Below, one piece after another: positions 36,510-48,469 of a stretch of DNA of 64,000 bases (positions are counted from its first letter, which is position 1; every line of letters starts with the position of its first letter). The stretch lies in NCBI RefSeq assembly GCF_014207185.1, contig NZ_JACHCP010000002.1, positions 186,001-250,000 of the forward strand, read 5' to 3'. The stretch is from Rhodanobacter sp. A1T4. Its GTDB lineage: Bacteria > Pseudomonadota > Gammaproteobacteria > Xanthomonadales > Rhodanobacteraceae. Made by a program: the position numbers and the translations under genes. The notes under the pieces were generated by a model that saw nothing but the letters and a program-made list of their open reading frames with translations, did no database searches and had not been told where the DNA came from.

Positions 36510-37772
36510 TCACCCACGGTTGTGCGGATGCCGAACCTGGCCGTGGCCACGCACCACGAAACGCTCGATAGTGAGCGACTCGGCACCCATAGGACCGTAG
36601 GCGTGCAGGCGGGTGGTGGAAATGCCGATCTCGGCGCCGAGGCCGAGCTGGCCACCATCGGAGAAGCGCGAGGAGGCGTTGACCATCACCACCGCTGAGC
36701 GAAGCGCATGCACGAAACGCTGCACCGCGGCTTCGTCGGCGCTGGCAATGACCTCGGTGTGATCGGAGCCATGGCGCTGGATGTGCGCGATGGCCTCATC
36801 GAGATCGTCGACAATGCGCACGGCGAGAATCAGGTCGAGGAACTCGGCGGCATAGTCGTCGTCGGTCACTAACTTCATGGCAGGCACCCACTGGCGACTG
36901 CGCTCGCAGCCACGCAGTTCGACGCCACGCTCACTTAACGCTGCCGCCGCCAGCGGTAAAAAGCTTTCGGCAATGTCCGCATGCACCAGCAGAGTTTCCA
37001 GCGCATTGCAGACGCCAGGTCGCGTAGTCTTGCCGTCAATCAAAAGATTGAGCGCCAAAGCAAGGTCGGCCGCGCGATCCACGTACAGATGGCAAACGCC
37101 CTTGTAGTGCTTGATTACCGGCACGCGTGCATGCTCGGCGACAAAACGGATCAGCCCCTCGCCGCCACGCGGAATCGCCAGGTCGACGATATCGGTGAGT
37201 TGCAGCAGCTCGATCATTGTCTCGCGCTGCAGATCCGCGACCATGGTCAGCGCGGCAGTTGGCACACCGTGCGCTTCCAGTACTGATTTCAGCACCGCTG
37301 CAATCGCCGTGTTTGAGTGGATCGCCTCAGAGCCGCCGCGCAGGATCACGCCATTGCCTGCCATCAGGCACAACGCCGCGGCATCCGCGGTAACGTTGGG
37401 CCTTGCCTCGTAGATCATCGCCACCACGCCGAGCGGGATGCGCACACGCTCAATGCTGAGTCCATTAGGGCGTATCTCACGGCGCGTCACCACACCTACC
37501 GGATCAGGTAGTTCAGCTACTTCGCGCAACGCATTGGCGATGGCAGCCACGCGTGACTCATCCAGCCGCAGGCGATCGAGCATGGCGCCCTGTACCCCCT
37601 TTTCCTCTGCCTGTTGCATGTCACGTGCGTTCGCAACCAGCACCGCGCCGGATTTCGCTTCCAGCGCCGTCCCCATGTCACGCAGCAGCGCGCGTTTGGC
37701 CTCGCTGCCGAGCGCAGCGACGACCTGCGCGGCATCGCGGCAGGCAAGTGCCTGCTGTCGAATTCCGCTCAT
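36510..37772 (-). CDS. proA: Glutamate-5-semialdehyde dehydrogenase (gamma-glutamyl phosphate reductase)
   Basis: Second enzyme of proline synthesis, reducing gamma-glutamyl phosphate with NADPH. The protein is 420 residues. Signatures are [20 protein letters not shown], the [11 protein letters not shown] loop, [14 protein letters not shown] and the catalytic-Cys region [15 protein letters not shown]. The end shows [20 protein letters not shown]. The start overlaps the proB stop by four bases, so the two are translationally coupled. It is the last intact gene of the long arginine/proline run. Confidence 0.96.
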   Translation of the reverse strand: MSGIRQQALACRDAAQVVAALGSEAKRALLRDMGTALEAKSGAVLVANARDMQQAEEKGVQGAMLDRLRLDESRVAAIANALREVAELPDPVGVVTRREIRPNGLSIERVRIPLGVVAMIYEARPNVTADAAALCLMAGNGVILRGGSEAIHSNTAIAAVLKSVLEAHGVPTAALTMVADLQRETMIELLQLTDIVDLAIPRGGEGLIRFVAEHARVPVIKHYKGVCHLYVDRAADLALALNLLIDGKTTRPGVCNALETLLVHADIAESFLPLAAAALSERGVELRGCERSRQWVPAMKLVTDDDYAAEFLDLILAVRIVDDLDEAIAHIQRHGSDHTEVIASADEAAVQRFVHALRSAVVMVNASSRFSDGGQLGLGAEIGISTTRLHAYGPMGAESLTIERFVVRGHGQVRHPHNRG

Positions 37773-38923
37773 GCGACGGCTCCCATGTCGTTCACTGTAG
37801 CGAGATCATCGCGATGCACTACCTCGGCGCCGTAGCTGTAACCGAGTAGGCCCTCGATCTCGCGGCTGTGCCGACCGGCCAGTCGACGCACCTCGGCAGC
37901 GCCGTACTGACAGAGGCCGCGAGCGACCGGTCGCTCGGCCATATCGACGATCTCCACCAGATCGCCGCGGTGGAATTCACCTTCCGCACCGAGCACGCCA
38001 CCCGGCAACAGCGAAACACGCCCGCCGGTCAGTGCATGGGCAGCACCCGCATCGATGCGGATGCGCCCCATTGCGGCCGGCGCATGCCGTAACCAGTATT
38101 TGCGGGCTTGCATGGGACTGCTGGCAGCGGCGAATAGCGTGCCGTGCAACCGACCATGCTGAAGTGCTTGCACAGTCTCCGCATCGCGACCGCTGAACAG
38201 TGCCGTGGGAATACCCGCTACGGCGGCTTTCGCCGCTGCCTCCAGCTTTGTGCGCATGCCACCGGTGCCAACCGCACTGCCACTGCCGCCAGCCATCGCC
38301 AGGATCGATGGTGTCAACGCAGGCACATGTGCGATCGGCCTGGCTGCCGGATCACGACGTGGATCGGCGCTGTATAGCGCATCGACATCCGAGGCGATCA
38401 GCAACAGGTCGGCATCGACCAATGCGGCAACGATTGCCGCGAGATTGTCGTTGTCGCCGAGTTTCAACTCGTCAACTGCCACTGTGTCGTTCTCGTTCAC
38501 CACCGGTAACACGTCGAGCACAAGCAGCTCACGCAGCGTAGCGCGTGCGTTGAGGTAGCGGCGACGGTTGCGCAGATCATCATGGGTGAGCAGTACCTGC
38601 GCTACTGGCCGTGCAGACAACGATTGCCACAGCGCGATCATCGGCGCCTGGCCCAAGGCGGCAAGCGCCTGTCTCGCCGCTAGACCACTGCCATCGGCCG
38701 CATGCTGACGCAGCAGCACACGCCCAGCCGCTACCGCGCCGGAAGACACCAGCACCACCTGACGACCAGCGGCATGACTGGCGGCAATGAAACCAGCCAA
38801 GGCTTCTGCATAACGCGAAGTCAAGCCGCCACCGTCGGCAGCAAGCAGGTTGCTACCCACTTTCAGCACGGCACGACGCCAGTGCGGCAATGCCTGCTCG
38901 AGCCATTCCACGTCCGCGCTCAT
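37769..38923 (-). CDS. proB: Glutamate 5-kinase
   Basis: First enzyme of proline synthesis; phosphorylates glutamate. At 384 residues it has the full architecture: an amino acid kinase domain ([64 protein letters not shown]) and a C-terminal PUA domain ([15 protein letters not shown] onward). The enzyme is normally feedback-inhibited by proline. It lies 58 bases after the GDSL hydrolase gene and overlaps proA by four bases. Confidence 0.96.
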   Translation of the reverse strand: MSADVEWLEQALPHWRRAVLKVGSNLLAADGGGLTSRYAEALAGFIAASHAAGRQVVLVSSGAVAAGRVLLRQHAADGSGLAARQALAALGQAPMIALWQSLSARPVAQVLLTHDDLRNRRRYLNARATLRELLVLDVLPVVNENDTVAVDELKLGDNDNLAAIVAALVDADLLLIASDVDALYSADPRRDPAARPIAHVPALTPSILAMAGGSGSAVGTGGMRTKLEAAAKAAVAGIPTALFSGRDAETVQALQHGRLHGTLFAAASSPMQARKYWLRHAPAAMGRIRIDAGAAHALTGGRVSLLPGGVLGAEGEFHRGDLVEIVDMAERPVARGLCQYGAAEVRRLAGRHSREIEGLLGYSYGAEVVHRDDLATVNDMGAVA

Positions 38924-38981
38924 GCCGTATTCCCTTCAAATTATTCCGCTTCAATTCAACGCTGAGTGTGCGTTGGCCCAT

Positions 38982-39731
38982 TTAAGGATTCATCAGTGCT
39001 CTATCAATCGCTCGTTGTGCCAACGGCGCCATTACGGCATAACCAGCTGGATTTGGATGTATACCATCGCCGGAAAAATCCCTTTTCAACATGTCGTGCG
39101 GGCCAAGCAGCGCATCGTAGTAATCCAGATAAACGAAATGCTGGCGACGTGCATAACCCTTGATCCAGTCATTAAGTGCATGGATTTTTTGCGGTGGCCG
39201 ACCCGTTGTCAGAGGAAAGTAGTCATCATTGACCGGCGTTATGGAGGCCAGCACAACCTTGATGCCGTTGACACGCGCTAGTTCGGCCATGGATGTGAGG
39301 TTGTCTTCAATCATCTGCAGTGAATACGACCCGGTGTTGTCCGCAATATCGTTCGTGCCAGCGAGAATCACCACTACGCGAGGTTTCAACGCAATGACGT
39401 CAGCACGAAACCTGATCAACATCTGCGCTGTGGTCTGCCCACTGATGCCGCGGTTGATGTAGTGCTTTCCCGGAAAGAAATCTCGACCACGCCAGATATC
39501 AGTAATCGAATCACCCATAAAGATAACTCGCCCATCGCCTTTCCTCGGCGATGGCAGCGCTGCGTTCTCGCCACGGTACCTTTCCAGTTGTGGCCAGTCG
39601 GCCAACAGCTTGTCCTTCTGTGCAGCGCTCAGGACAAAGGGATTCGTGGGCGGCGTGGCTGGCGTTTGATGCTGCGCAAAAGCCATATTGCTAAAGAGAA
39701 AAGCTACACATATCCATATGGTCTTTTTCAT
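38982..39731 (-). CDS. Secreted SGNH/GDSL hydrolase
   Basis: A 249-residue predicted periplasmic esterase/lipase. It has a signal peptide (MKKTIWICVAFLFSNMAFAQ) and all four SGNH blocks: block I GDSITDIW (catalytic Ser), block II GISGQTT (Gly), block III GTND (Asn) and block V DGIHPNPAGY (Asp/His). Such enzymes often remove acyl or acetyl groups from carbohydrates. It follows the acyltransferase gene, so an acetylation/deacetylation pair is conceivable but not shown. Confidence 0.88.
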   Translation of the reverse strand: MKKTIWICVAFLFSNMAFAQHQTPATPPTNPFVLSAAQKDKLLADWPQLERYRGENAALPSPRKGDGRVIFMGDSITDIWRGRDFFPGKHYINRGISGQTTAQMLIRFRADVIALKPRVVVILAGTNDIADNTGSYSLQMIEDNLTSMAELARVNGIKVVLASITPVNDDYFPLTTGRPPQKIHALNDWIKGYARRQHFVYLDYYDALLGPHDMLKRDFSGDGIHPNPAGYAVMAPLAQRAIDRALMNP

Positions 39732-39892
39732 ACGCCTACCAGATTAGAGAGATGAGAATATTGATGACACCAATATATGGCGAACTGGATGAGCGCAATC
39801 ACCTTCGGTGGCACTGAGATTTTTCATTGCTCTGAACGGGACTTGTGACTGATCACCCGGCAGCGGCTGTTCGCGAAGCACGCTGCGCGGAC

Positions 39893-41119
39893 TCATGAAT
39901 CCTTGTTCCCAGGTGATACCAATTGTTCGCCCGTGCGAACCGGCGGCAGAGTGTCCTTTGACAAGACATGCTCTTGCCATATGTCCGGAATATCGCCTGC
40001 AGGAAGCGTGGCACCTGGCAGGCGGCGCTTCAGATTCAACGCGGGACGTTCAACCAGGTGCCACGAAAGCACTGCACAAACCAGCGTACAGAGCATCGAA
40101 GCAAGCAGGCCCAGCCAGTAAGGGTGACCTGGTCCCATAAGCCACGTCAGCCATTGCTGGATCATGAAGGCATAGATATACATGCCATACGAGAAATCGC
40201 CATAACGACCGAAGCGCCGCAACACCGGTGTCGACCACGTACCCACCCTAATCACGACAAAAGGCAGCACCATGTAAAGACCGGCATAACCTTGGTGGCA
40301 TGCCAATAGCACACCAGCCAGCATGATCAGCCCGACGAACAGGCGCAGGGGATGCCGGAACCACGTTCCCTGGAAGAGATAAAGCAGCGCGCCATAGCAA
40401 AAGAAGCTGCCGTACTCGATACCGAAATCCGGTGCTAAAAACCTTGCGTTCGGATTGTGCTGGACGTCGTAAATGAGATAGAGATAGCTCGCGTAGAGCA
40501 GCACGAGTGCCAGCAGAAAAAAACGCATGTGCGGCCGAAGCCATCCGCACACACCTGCCAGAAGCAAGGCGCCATACCATTGCACTTCGATCGGAATGGT
40601 CCACAGCGAACCGTTTACCGCTGGATACGGACTGTGCTCGAACACACCCGGCAGATGAAGCCGGACGGCAAAAACCAGCTGCGCGAAATAGTCCCATGTG
40701 ACCGGCGAGTGAAAATAATCGCGCAGTGATGCATCGGTTACCAGCGGACCAAGCAACCATGCAGCCACACAGGTGACTACGGCCAGGCCGGGCCAGATCC
40801 GCAGCAGGCGCTTGGCGGCGAAGCGCAACGGATGCGGGTCACGATCCCAGCTCTGCGCGACCAGGTATCCGCTGATCACAAAGAACACCAGCACACCAAA
40901 CGTGCCTAACTTCATCAGACCCAAGACGCGAGGCTCTGGGCGGCCGGTCAACGCGAACTGGTGCGAACAGAGCACCATGCCGGCCGCGAGCAATCTCAGG
41001 CTATCGAAGTTGTTGGCCGGATGCGCATGCAAAGCGACGCCCACGTCCCCATCCGCATCTTCGGCAGGCAATGCGTGCCCCGGCCATCTGACAGTGCGAC
41101 GAGGTACGCTCGAACTCAT
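39893..41119 (-). CDS. Acyltransferase 3 family membrane protein (OafA/YrhL-like)
   Basis: A 408-residue integral membrane O-acyltransferase. The family opening is present as [20 protein letters not shown] with the conserved His, then [17 protein letters not shown] and [12 protein letters not shown]. About ten hydrophobic helices follow, and [12 protein letters not shown] closes the domain. It would acylate a surface glycan or lipid. Its ATG overlaps the argH stop by four bases, so it is coupled to an arginine gene although its function looks unrelated. Confidence 0.9.
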   Translation of the reverse strand: MSSSVPRRTVRWPGHALPAEDADGDVGVALHAHPANNFDSLRLLAAGMVLCSHQFALTGRPEPRVLGLMKLGTFGVLVFFVISGYLVAQSWDRDPHPLRFAAKRLLRIWPGLAVVTCVAAWLLGPLVTDASLRDYFHSPVTWDYFAQLVFAVRLHLPGVFEHSPYPAVNGSLWTIPIEVQWYGALLLAGVCGWLRPHMRFFLLALVLLYASYLYLIYDVQHNPNARFLAPDFGIEYGSFFCYGALLYLFQGTWFRHPLRLFVGLIMLAGVLLACHQGYAGLYMVLPFVVIRVGTWSTPVLRRFGRYGDFSYGMYIYAFMIQQWLTWLMGPGHPYWLGLLASMLCTLVCAVLSWHLVERPALNLKRRLPGATLPAGDIPDIWQEHVLSKDTLPPVRTGEQLVSPGNKDS

Positions 41120-42417
41120 GGTGCAATACTTGTCAGCGCCAGCCGTGCAGCGAGTTCGTCCAATCGCAGATCGTTGCCGGCACCTGGCGAGCTGCGTGCA
41201 GCGAGGCTAGCTTCCGGCGTGCGCCCGGCACCGGCGGACGACGCAGTTTCAGCTGCGGCCCGGTACGCATCGCGGAACGGCACACCGGCGGCTGCCTGTT
41301 CGATCGCCACATCGGTGGCGTACATCGCCGGATCGATCGCGGCACGCATCGGAGCTTCGTTCCACTGCAGACGCGCCAGCAGATCGGGCACCAGTTCGAG
41401 TGCGCTGAGTCCATGCCGGCAACCGTGGAACAGCGAGCCTTTGGAAAACTGCAGGTCGCGCTGATAGCCCGAGGGAAGCGACAGCAGCTGCTCGATCTCG
41501 GTACGCGCCGCGGCCACGCTGGCATAGCTGGCGCGCAGCAGTTCCACCACATCGGGGTTGCGCTTGTTCGGCATGATCGAGCTGCCGGTGGTGTACTCCG
41601 ATGGCAGGCTGACGAAGTTGAATTCTGCCGTGGTGAACAGCGACAGATCCCACGCCAGCCGACGCAGATCGAGCAGCGCACTGGCAATGGCTTCCAGTAC
41701 GGCCATCTCGAACTTGCCACGCGAGAGCTGCGCGTAGACCGGCGAAACCTGCATCCGTGCAAAACCCAGCGCCTGCGTAGTGTGCTCACGATCAAGTTTG
41801 AGATTGACGCCATAGCCAGCCGCGGTGCCCAGCGGATTGGCATCGATCCAGATGGACGTCTGTCTGGCACGCAGTGCATTGTCGATAAAGCCTTCGGCGA
41901 AACCGGCAAACCACATCGCGGTGGACGAGACCACAGCACGCTGCAGGTGCGTATAGCCCGGCAGCGGCAACGCCGGCTGTGCGGCACGATCGAGACATAC
42001 CTGCGCGATGGCGCGGCAATGCGACTGCAAGGTGGCTAGCTGGTCCTTCAGCCACAGGCGCGTCGCGACCAGGATCTGGTCGTTGCGGCTGCGACCCGTA
42101 TGCACGCGGCGACCGGCATCGCCAAGACGCTCGGTCAGTCGCGCCTCGATCGCCGAGTGACCGTCTTCATAACGATCGTCCAGTACGAACGATCCGCTGC
42201 GAAAATCCTCGGCCAGCGCATCCAGCTCGCGCTTCAATTCAGCCGCCTCGTCGGCACTTACAACACCGATATTCGCCAGACCTTCGACATGCGCCTTGCT
42301 GGCAGTGATGTCGTGCAGAAAAAATTCGCGATCGAGCAGCACGTCGTCACCGGCAAGAAACGCCATGATTCGCGCATTCGTCGCCACGCCCGCTTTTTGC
42401 CATAGAAGATCAGTCAT
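41116..42417 (-). CDS. argH: Argininosuccinate lyase
   Basis: Last step of arginine synthesis: argininosuccinate to arginine and fumarate. The protein is 433 residues. Signatures of the fumarase/aspartase superfamily are [33 protein letters not shown] and the mobile loop [19 protein letters not shown] with the catalytic Ser. The C-terminus is alanine-rich and somewhat divergent. The start overlaps the proS stop by four bases and the stop overlaps the acyltransferase start by four bases. Confidence 0.95.
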   Translation of the reverse strand: MTDLLWQKAGVATNARIMAFLAGDDVLLDREFFLHDITASKAHVEGLANIGVVSADEAAELKRELDALAEDFRSGSFVLDDRYEDGHSAIEARLTERLGDAGRRVHTGRSRNDQILVATRLWLKDQLATLQSHCRAIAQVCLDRAAQPALPLPGYTHLQRAVVSSTAMWFAGFAEGFIDNALRARQTSIWIDANPLGTAAGYGVNLKLDREHTTQALGFARMQVSPVYAQLSRGKFEMAVLEAIASALLDLRRLAWDLSLFTTAEFNFVSLPSEYTTGSSIMPNKRNPDVVELLRASYASVAAARTEIEQLLSLPSGYQRDLQFSKGSLFHGCRHGLSALELVPDLLARLQWNEAPMRAAIDPAMYATDVAIEQAAAGVPFRDAYRAAAETASSAGAGRTPEASLAARSSPGAGNDLRLDELAARLALTSIAP

Positions 42418-43778
42418 GAGGTTTTTCCGCCCGAATAGTTGCTGGCTTGATTTGAATGCGATGCTGTCAGTAATTGCAATGCCGCCCCGATGGATAGCTC
42501 GTGCCGTTCACCATTGGCGCGCTGCTTCAGCTCTACCACGCCGGTGTCGAGACCACGCGGGCCAACGATGAGCTGCCAGGAAAGACCGATCAGGTCCATC
42601 CTGGAAAACTTCCCGCCGGCACGGTCGTCGGTGTCGTCGTACAGCACACTCACGCCGACTGCCTGGAGCTTTGCGTACAGCGTTTCACAGGCGGTATCGG
42701 TGCGCGCATCGCCGGACTTCAGGTTGACCAAACCAACGTCGAACGGCGATACCGATGCGGGCCAAACGATGCCATGTTCGTCGTGACTGGCCTCGATGAT
42801 GGCACCGATCAAGCGTGATATGCCCACGCCATAGCAGCCTCCGTGGATCGGGTGGGCCACGCCGTCCGCACCAGTCACCGTCGCCTTCATCGGAAGCGAA
42901 TACTTCGTGCCGAAGTAGAAAATCTGCCCTACTTCGATGCCGCGCGTATGCACACGGTTTTCTGGTGCCACCTCGCGCTCGAAGCGCGCGGCATCATGCA
43001 CATCTTCGGTCGCTGCATAGAGCTTGGTCCATGCATCAATCACCGGTTGAAGATCTCCGGCATAGTCGATATCCGATGCGGGCACAGGTAGATCGAGTAC
43101 GTCGCGATCACAGTAGACGGCAGACTCGCCGGTTTGTGCCAGCACGATGAACTCGTGCGACAAGTCGCCACCGATCGGGCCGGTTTCTGCGCGCATTGGA
43201 ATGGCATTCAGGCCCATTCGCGCGAACATCCGCAGGTAAGCGACAAACATGCGGCGATAGGAGCGCTGCGCACCGACTTCGTCCAGATCAAACGAATAGG
43301 CATCCTTCATCAGAAACTCGCGTCCACGCATCAGGCCGAAACGCGGACGCTGCTCGTCGCGAAACTTCCACTGCACCTGATAGAGATTCAGCGGCAGGCT
43401 GCGCCAGGAGCTGACATAGCTGCGGAAAATCTCGGTGACCATTTCCTCGTTGGTCGGCCCATAGAGCAGTTCGCGTTCGTGGCGATCGGTGATGCGCAGC
43501 ATTTCCGGACCGTAGGCATCGTAGCGGCCGCTCTCACGCCAGAGATCGGCCAGTTGCAAGGTCGGCATGAGCAGCTCGACTCCGCCGGCCAGGTCCATTT
43601 CTTCGCGCACGATGCGCTCGACGTTGCGCAGCACGCGCAAACCCAGCGGTAGCCAGGCATAGATGCCGGCGGCTTCCTGACGGATCATGCCTGCACGCAG
43701 CATCAGGCGGTGCGAGACGATCTGCGCTTCGGCAGGATCGTTTTTCAGGGCGGGCAATAGATAGCGGGACAAGCGCAT
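42414..43778 (-). CDS. proS: Prolyl-tRNA synthetase, short form without the INS editing domain
   Basis: Class II synthetase charging tRNA-Pro. Motif 2 ([20 protein letters not shown]) and motif 3 ([18 protein letters not shown]) are intact. Between them there is only a short connection (about 120 residues) instead of the roughly 180-residue larger INS editing insertion of E. coli-type ProRS. The length of 454 residues and motifs such as [19 protein letters not shown] and [19 protein letters not shown] match the alphaproteobacterial-type short ProRS. The ATG at 43778 ([11 protein letters not shown]) is chosen over a longer frame. It sits between argC and argH in the arginine operon. Confidence 0.92.
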   Translation of the reverse strand: MRLSRYLLPALKNDPAEAQIVSHRLMLRAGMIRQEAAGIYAWLPLGLRVLRNVERIVREEMDLAGGVELLMPTLQLADLWRESGRYDAYGPEMLRITDRHERELLYGPTNEEMVTEIFRSYVSSWRSLPLNLYQVQWKFRDEQRPRFGLMRGREFLMKDAYSFDLDEVGAQRSYRRMFVAYLRMFARMGLNAIPMRAETGPIGGDLSHEFIVLAQTGESAVYCDRDVLDLPVPASDIDYAGDLQPVIDAWTKLYAATEDVHDAARFEREVAPENRVHTRGIEVGQIFYFGTKYSLPMKATVTGADGVAHPIHGGCYGVGISRLIGAIIEASHDEHGIVWPASVSPFDVGLVNLKSGDARTDTACETLYAKLQAVGVSVLYDDTDDRAGGKFSRMDLIGLSWQLIVGPRGLDTGVVELKQRANGERHELSIGAALQLLTASHSNQASNYSGGKTS

Positions 43779-43830
43779 GATGAATCTCCGGTAGTTGACT
43801 TGGACGACAGTGAGGGGCAGCGATGCCCTT

Positions 43831-44817
43831 TCACGGTCGGCCAGTCGTCTCCGGATCGATGCCGGCCAGCTCGGCGCAGCCAATGGCAAGATTGATGTTT
43901 TGCATCGCCTGCGTGGCAGCGCCTTTAAGCAGGTTGTCCAGCGTCGCGACGATCACCACGCGCTTGCCATCGGCGGAGAGTGCGAAGCCACCGATCTCCG
44001 CATGATGTCGATGCGCGATGTGGCTAACCCACGGCGCCTCGTCGACAACCCTCACCAGCGGCTCCGCATCGTAAGCGTTGCGGAAACGCTGCAGCACTTC
44101 CTCGCGCGTCATTTTGCGCGAGAGATATAGATTGGTGGTAACAGTGAGGCCACGAAAGTGCGGTGCCACGTGCGGCATGAATTCCACTGGCACACCAAGA
44201 TGGCGCGAAGCCTCCTTCTCGTGCATGTGGCCGGTCAGCGCATACGGCATCAGGTTGTCGCGCAGCTTTTCTGGATCGTTCTTGTCCGATGGTGTGGTGC
44301 CTGCACCCGAATAGCCCGACACGCCGAAGCACACCGGCGGCGCGGCAAGCAGGTCCTTCAGCGGCGCAATCGAAAGCTGCATCGCGGTCGCGTAGCAGCC
44401 GGGGTTGCTGATGCGCTTCTGGCCATGCCACTTGTCGCGTGTCAGTTCTGGCAGGCCGTAATACCAGCGTTCGTCGAAGCGATAGTCGGCCGACAGATCC
44501 AGTATCAATGTCTGCGGATGCGCCGCGTCGATGGCTTCAACGTACGATGCCGCCGCACCATTGGGCAAGGCCAGGATCACCACATCAGCCGCCTGCCCTG
44601 CCACCGCCTGCGCATCGAGGCTCGCATAGCGCAGCTCACCGCTATAGCCGTCCACATGGTCGGCCACGGATTGGCCGTCCAGTTCGCGCGACGAAACGAA
44701 AGCCAGTTCCAACGACGGATGCGCAGCGATCAGCCGGATCAGTTCGGCGCCGGTGTGACCGCGTGCACCGACAATGCCGATGGATTTCTTTTGCGCTTCG
44801 TTGTTCGACAAGGTCAT
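43831..44817 (-). CDS. argC: N-acetyl-gamma-glutamyl-phosphate reductase
   Basis: NADPH-dependent reduction of N-acetylglutamyl phosphate to the semialdehyde. About 328 residues. The Rossmann motif is [20 protein letters not shown], and the catalytic cysteine is in [35 protein letters not shown] and [19 protein letters not shown] are also typical. The ATG at 44817 lies four bases after the argAB stop; an in-frame start 81 bases upstream lies inside argAB. Confidence 0.95.
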   Translation of the reverse strand: MTLSNNEAQKKSIGIVGARGHTGAELIRLIAAHPSLELAFVSSRELDGQSVADHVDGYSGELRYASLDAQAVAGQAADVVILALPNGAAASYVEAIDAAHPQTLILDLSADYRFDERWYYGLPELTRDKWHGQKRISNPGCYATAMQLSIAPLKDLLAAPPVCFGVSGYSGAGTTPSDKNDPEKLRDNLMPYALTGHMHEKEASRHLGVPVEFMPHVAPHFRGLTVTTNLYLSRKMTREEVLQRFRNAYDAEPLVRVVDEAPWVSHIAHRHHAEIGGFALSADGKRVVIVATLDNLLKGAATQAMQNINLAIGCAELAGIDPETTGRP

Positions 44818-44821
44818 GGTG

Positions 44822-46156
44822 TTAATCCAGCAGTGTCGGCTGCCGCGTGGCGCAGTGCGCGACGCAGCGGGCGATGGTGCCGAAGTCGGGCAAACCATAC
44901 CAGAACACTTTCCAGCGCTCCTGCTTGAGGCAGCCGTCCGATTCGGCGTAGTAGAAATGGTTGATCACGTTGCCGTGGCGCGAACGCCAGAACAGCTGTG
45001 GATTTTCCTCGCGCATCACCTGCCACACGGCGCGGCCCAGGCCTTCGCCCTGCGCGTCGTCGAGCACGGCGAACTTGTCGAGGTAGGCCAGCCCTTCCTC
45101 GTTCGTGAGAATCATCGCCGCACGATAGTTTTCGCTGAGGTAGATGCGCCGCGGTGTCGTGCGCTCGAAATAATCCGGCACCAGCGTGCGGCCGAAACTC
45201 GACTCGATCAGCACGCGCATGCGCGCCAGGTCGATACCGTCCCACGAATCAAAGGTGAGCACGCGCTCGCCGCGCCGCACCAAAGTGCCTGAGCCCTTGT
45301 GCGTAAACAGCTCCTTGGCCAGCTCCGCAGGCCGCGTGATCGACACCGACGAGGTCAATGGCAGATCACCCAACAGATCGGCGATCTGCTCGATCTTCAC
45401 ACGCATGCCACCGTTGATCCACGGCTGCGCCATCAGATGATCGAACTCGGTGCTGAGGTTGATCGAATCGATCACCGCACCCTTGTCGTCAAGCAACCCG
45501 CCGGTACCGGTGAGAAACACGATCTTGTACGGCTGCAGCACGCGTACCAGCTCGTTGGCGGCGAAGTCGGCGTTGATGTTGAGAATCTGCCCCTGCTCGG
45601 TTTCGCCGAGACTGGCGATGACCGGAATGGAACCGGCACGCAGGCTCGCTTCGATCGGCGCGAGGTTGATGCTCTGCACCTTGCCGACCAAGCCGTAGAC
45701 ATTCTGATCGAGATAGGTCGACGTGAAGACACCCGACGGCACCGAGGTGGCGCGCGTATCCATCGACTGCAACGCCTCGACCAGACGCAAGTTCTGCTGC
45801 TGGAAGACCTTGCGCACGATCGCCAGCGCCTGTGGCGAGGTCACGCGCAGGCCGTTGACGGTCTGCTTCTCGATGCCGGCGGCGGCAAGTTCTTCATCGA
45901 GCTGCGGGCCTGCGCCATGCAGCACGATCGGCGTAAGTCCTACCTGCTGCAGGAAGGTCAGCGACGAGGTGAGTTCGGACAATTCGTCGCGCAGCACGGC
46001 GCCGCCCACCTTGACCACGGCAAAGCGCTTCGCATCGAGTTGCGAAAAGCGCTTGAGGTATTGCTGGATTTCCTTCGCGCTACCCATGCTTTCCAGCAGG
46101 CGCACGATGGTTTGACGGGTGTTTTTATGCGCTTGCACGGTTGATGATCCGATCAA
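44822..46156 (-). CDS. argB: Bifunctional N-acetylglutamate kinase / N-acetylglutamate synthase
   Basis: A 444-residue fusion. Residues about 25-290 form the amino acid kinase domain ([57 protein letters not shown]). Residues about 290-444 form a vertebrate-like N-acetyltransferase domain ([55 protein letters not shown]). Such NAGS/K proteins are known in Xanthomonadales and supply both the first and second steps of arginine synthesis, which explains the absence of a separate argA. The start may be the ATG at 46156 or a GTG at 46138; both overlap the end of the deacetylase gene. Confidence 0.94.
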   Translation of the reverse strand: MIGSSTVQAHKNTRQTIVRLLESMGSAKEIQQYLKRFSQLDAKRFAVVKVGGAVLRDELSELTSSLTFLQQVGLTPIVLHGAGPQLDEELAAAGIEKQTVNGLRVTSPQALAIVRKVFQQQNLRLVEALQSMDTRATSVPSGVFTSTYLDQNVYGLVGKVQSINLAPIEASLRAGSIPVIASLGETEQGQILNINADFAANELVRVLQPYKIVFLTGTGGLLDDKGAVIDSINLSTEFDHLMAQPWINGGMRVKIEQIADLLGDLPLTSSVSITRPAELAKELFTHKGSGTLVRRGERVLTFDSWDGIDLARMRVLIESSFGRTLVPDYFERTTPRRIYLSENYRAAMILTNEEGLAYLDKFAVLDDAQGEGLGRAVWQVMREENPQLFWRSRHGNVINHFYYAESDGCLKQERWKVFWYGLPDFGTIARCVAHCATRQPTLLD

Positions 46157-47225
46157 TGGTTTCTGCGTAATGCTGCAACTGAGCCAGCGTCACCCACTCG
46201 TCGGCGGTATGCGCCTGAGCGATGTCGCCGGGGCCATAGACAAAAGCCGTGTAACCGGCAGCGGAAAACAGTGCCGCCTCGGTCCAGAAATCCACGGCGT
46301 TGCCGACGGGAATCTCCAGTTCGTCGGCTAGATCGCGCGCCGCCAGCCGGTTGGCTTCGGCATTGGCGGTGTCGCCGGCGGGCAGCGAAGCGCCGCGGAA
46401 GGTCTCGTCGAACTCGGCCGGCTGTGGTTCCACCAGCGTACGGAAAAGGCGCAGCAGCTGATCCGGGTCCATCGTCGGCAGCGGCCGAAAGCCAAAACGC
46501 ACCTCGGCCGATGGCGCAATCATGTTCGCCTTGATGCCACCTTCGACCCGACCGATATTGAAGCGCAGGCCGGTGAGTCCGCCGAAACGTTCGTGCGATT
46601 GTGCCGCGACGAAATCGAGTGCGGCATCGCCCCAGCGCATCACTTGATGCACGGCGCTGTCGGTGGCTTTCTGCTCGCCTGACGCGTGGCCGGCATGACC
46701 GGCGAAACGCATCATCACCGAATGAATGCCGCGATGCGTCAGCGCCGCTTCACCCTTGGTCGGTTCGGCCACGATGATCGCCTCGTAGGGATGCGATTCG
46801 CTGAGAAAGCCAGCAATGCAGCGCGCATCATTGGCCTCCTCATCGGTGGAAAACAGCATCGCCATATCGCCGTCGCCGGCATTAGCGACGGCGATCAACG
46901 CCGCAGCCGCACCCTTGATATCGCACGCACCCAGTCCGATGGCGCGGGTTTCGGTGAGACGCAACGTATGTGGATCGGCAGTCCAGTTCGGGGAATCGGG
47001 CACGGTGTCCAGATGCACGTTGAACAGAAATTTCGGCTCACCGCGCACGGCATGCAAGGTCACTGCACCCGCACCGTAATCGGTCAACGTCAACGTGAAA
47101 CCCGGCAGTTGCGCGCGCAGATAATCGAACAAGCCATCTGTGCCGATTGCGCGCGGCGGATTGCGCGTATCGAAGGCGACCAGCGCCTTCAGATGTTCGA
47201 CCGTGGCATCGAGCAGTGCGCTCAT
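46125..47225 (-). CDS. argE': N-acetylcitrulline deacetylase (ArgE-like, M20 family)
   Basis: A 366-residue zinc amidohydrolase. Zinc-site motifs are [36 protein letters not shown] and the Glu pair in [28 protein letters not shown] begins the lid domain. In Xanthomonas the gene at this position removes the acetyl group from N-acetylcitrulline, the product of the AOTCase encoded at the head of this operon. The assignment follows that context. The ATG shares one base with the argG stop (TGATG). Confidence 0.9.
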   Translation of the reverse strand: MSALLDATVEHLKALVAFDTRNPPRAIGTDGLFDYLRAQLPGFTLTLTDYGAGAVTLHAVRGEPKFLFNVHLDTVPDSPNWTADPHTLRLTETRAIGLGACDIKGAAAALIAVANAGDGDMAMLFSTDEEANDARCIAGFLSESHPYEAIIVAEPTKGEAALTHRGIHSVMMRFAGHAGHASGEQKATDSAVHQVMRWGDAALDFVAAQSHERFGGLTGLRFNIGRVEGGIKANMIAPSAEVRFGFRPLPTMDPDQLLRLFRTLVEPQPAEFDETFRGASLPAGDTANAEANRLAARDLADELEIPVGNAVDFWTEAALFSAAGYTAFVYGPGDIAQAHTADEWVTLAQLQHYAETIDRIINRASA

Positions 47226-48430
47226 CAGCGGTTGACCTCGGCCCACAGCGTGCTGCTCATGCCGAACAGCTTGATGAAGCCCTCGGCCTCGGCCACGCCC
47301 CAGTCGGCCGACTGCGCATAGACCGCGCCCTTGGCGTTGAGGATGTGCGGCGAACGCACCTCGACCGCAGTAACCTGCGCGCCCTGGGTTTCCAGCACCA
47401 CCTCACCGTTGACACAGCTCTGGCTGGAAGCCAGGAAGGCTTCGAGATCGGTCTTCAGCGGGTCGTGGTAGAAACCCTCGTACACCAGCTCGACCCACTT
47501 GCGCGCGATCTCGGGCTTGAAGCGATTCTGTTGCTTGGTCAGCACGGCCTCCTCCAGCGCGCGATGGGCGGTCAGCAGCGACACGATGCCTGGCGCCTCA
47601 TACACGATGCGACCCTTGAGACCGATGGTGGTGTCGCCGGTGTACATGCCGCGACCCACACCGTAAGCAGCGAACAGCTCGTTGAGCTTGACCAGCAACT
47701 TGTCGCCGGCCATTTTTTTACCGTCAAGCGACACCGCTTCGCCTTTCTCGAAGCCCAGCGTCACGCTGAGCTTTTCGGACGGCCATTCGGCGCGTGGCTT
47801 ACACCAGCCGCGGGCGCCTTCGCCGGGTGTCTTCCAGTGATCGATCTCGCCACCGGACATGGTGACGCCGAGCACGTTCTCGTTGATGGTGTAGCTCTTC
47901 TGCTTGGCGCGCACTTCAAAACCGCGCTCCTCCAGATACGCCTGCTCGTAGGCACGGGTCTGGGTATGCTCTTTCTGGATTTCACGAATCGGCGCGACGA
48001 TCTCGTAATCACCTAGCGACTTCACCGCCAGATCGAAGCGCACCTGGTCATTGCCCATGCCAGTGCAGCCGTGCGAGATGACCTTGGTGCCCAGTTCACC
48101 CGCGCGCTTTAGCGCGGCTTCGACAATCAGATAGCGGTCGGAGACCAGCAGCGGGTACTGACCCTGATAACCCTCGCCCGCCCACACGAACGGCTTGACG
48201 AAGCCCTGCCAGATCGATAGGCCGCCATCGACGGTGACATGCGAAGCGACGCCCAGCTCGGCCGCGCGCTGCTCGATGAAGGCGCGTTCCTCGGCATCGA
48301 CACCGCCGGTATCGGCGAACACGGTGTGCACGGCCCAGCCGCGCTCCTGCAGATAAGGCACGCAGAAGCTGGTGTCGAGGCCGCCGGAAAAGGCGAGGAC
48401 GATGTCTTTGTGGGCGCTGGCTTGGCTCAT
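47225..48430 (-). CDS. argG: Argininosuccinate synthase
   Basis: ATP-dependent joining of citrulline and aspartate. The protein is 401 residues. The N-type ATP pyrophosphatase motif is [19 protein letters not shown], and [20 protein letters not shown] is the signature for citrulline/aspartate binding. [20 protein letters not shown] lies near the C-terminus. Its product goes to ArgH. It lies 39 bases after osmC. Confidence 0.96.
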   Translation of the reverse strand: MSQASAHKDIVLAFSGGLDTSFCVPYLQERGWAVHTVFADTGGVDAEERAFIEQRAAELGVASHVTVDGGLSIWQGFVKPFVWAGEGYQGQYPLLVSDRYLIVEAALKRAGELGTKVISHGCTGMGNDQVRFDLAVKSLGDYEIVAPIREIQKEHTQTRAYEQAYLEERGFEVRAKQKSYTINENVLGVTMSGGEIDHWKTPGEGARGWCKPRAEWPSEKLSVTLGFEKGEAVSLDGKKMAGDKLLVKLNELFAAYGVGRGMYTGDTTIGLKGRIVYEAPGIVSLLTAHRALEEAVLTKQQNRFKPEIARKWVELVYEGFYHDPLKTDLEAFLASSQSCVNGEVVLETQGAQVTAVEVRSPHILNAKGAVYAQSADWGVAEAEGFIKLFGMSSTLWAEVNR

Positions 48431-48469
48431 GACTTGCGAATCCTTGATGGGGAAAGGGGCTATGGGGTT

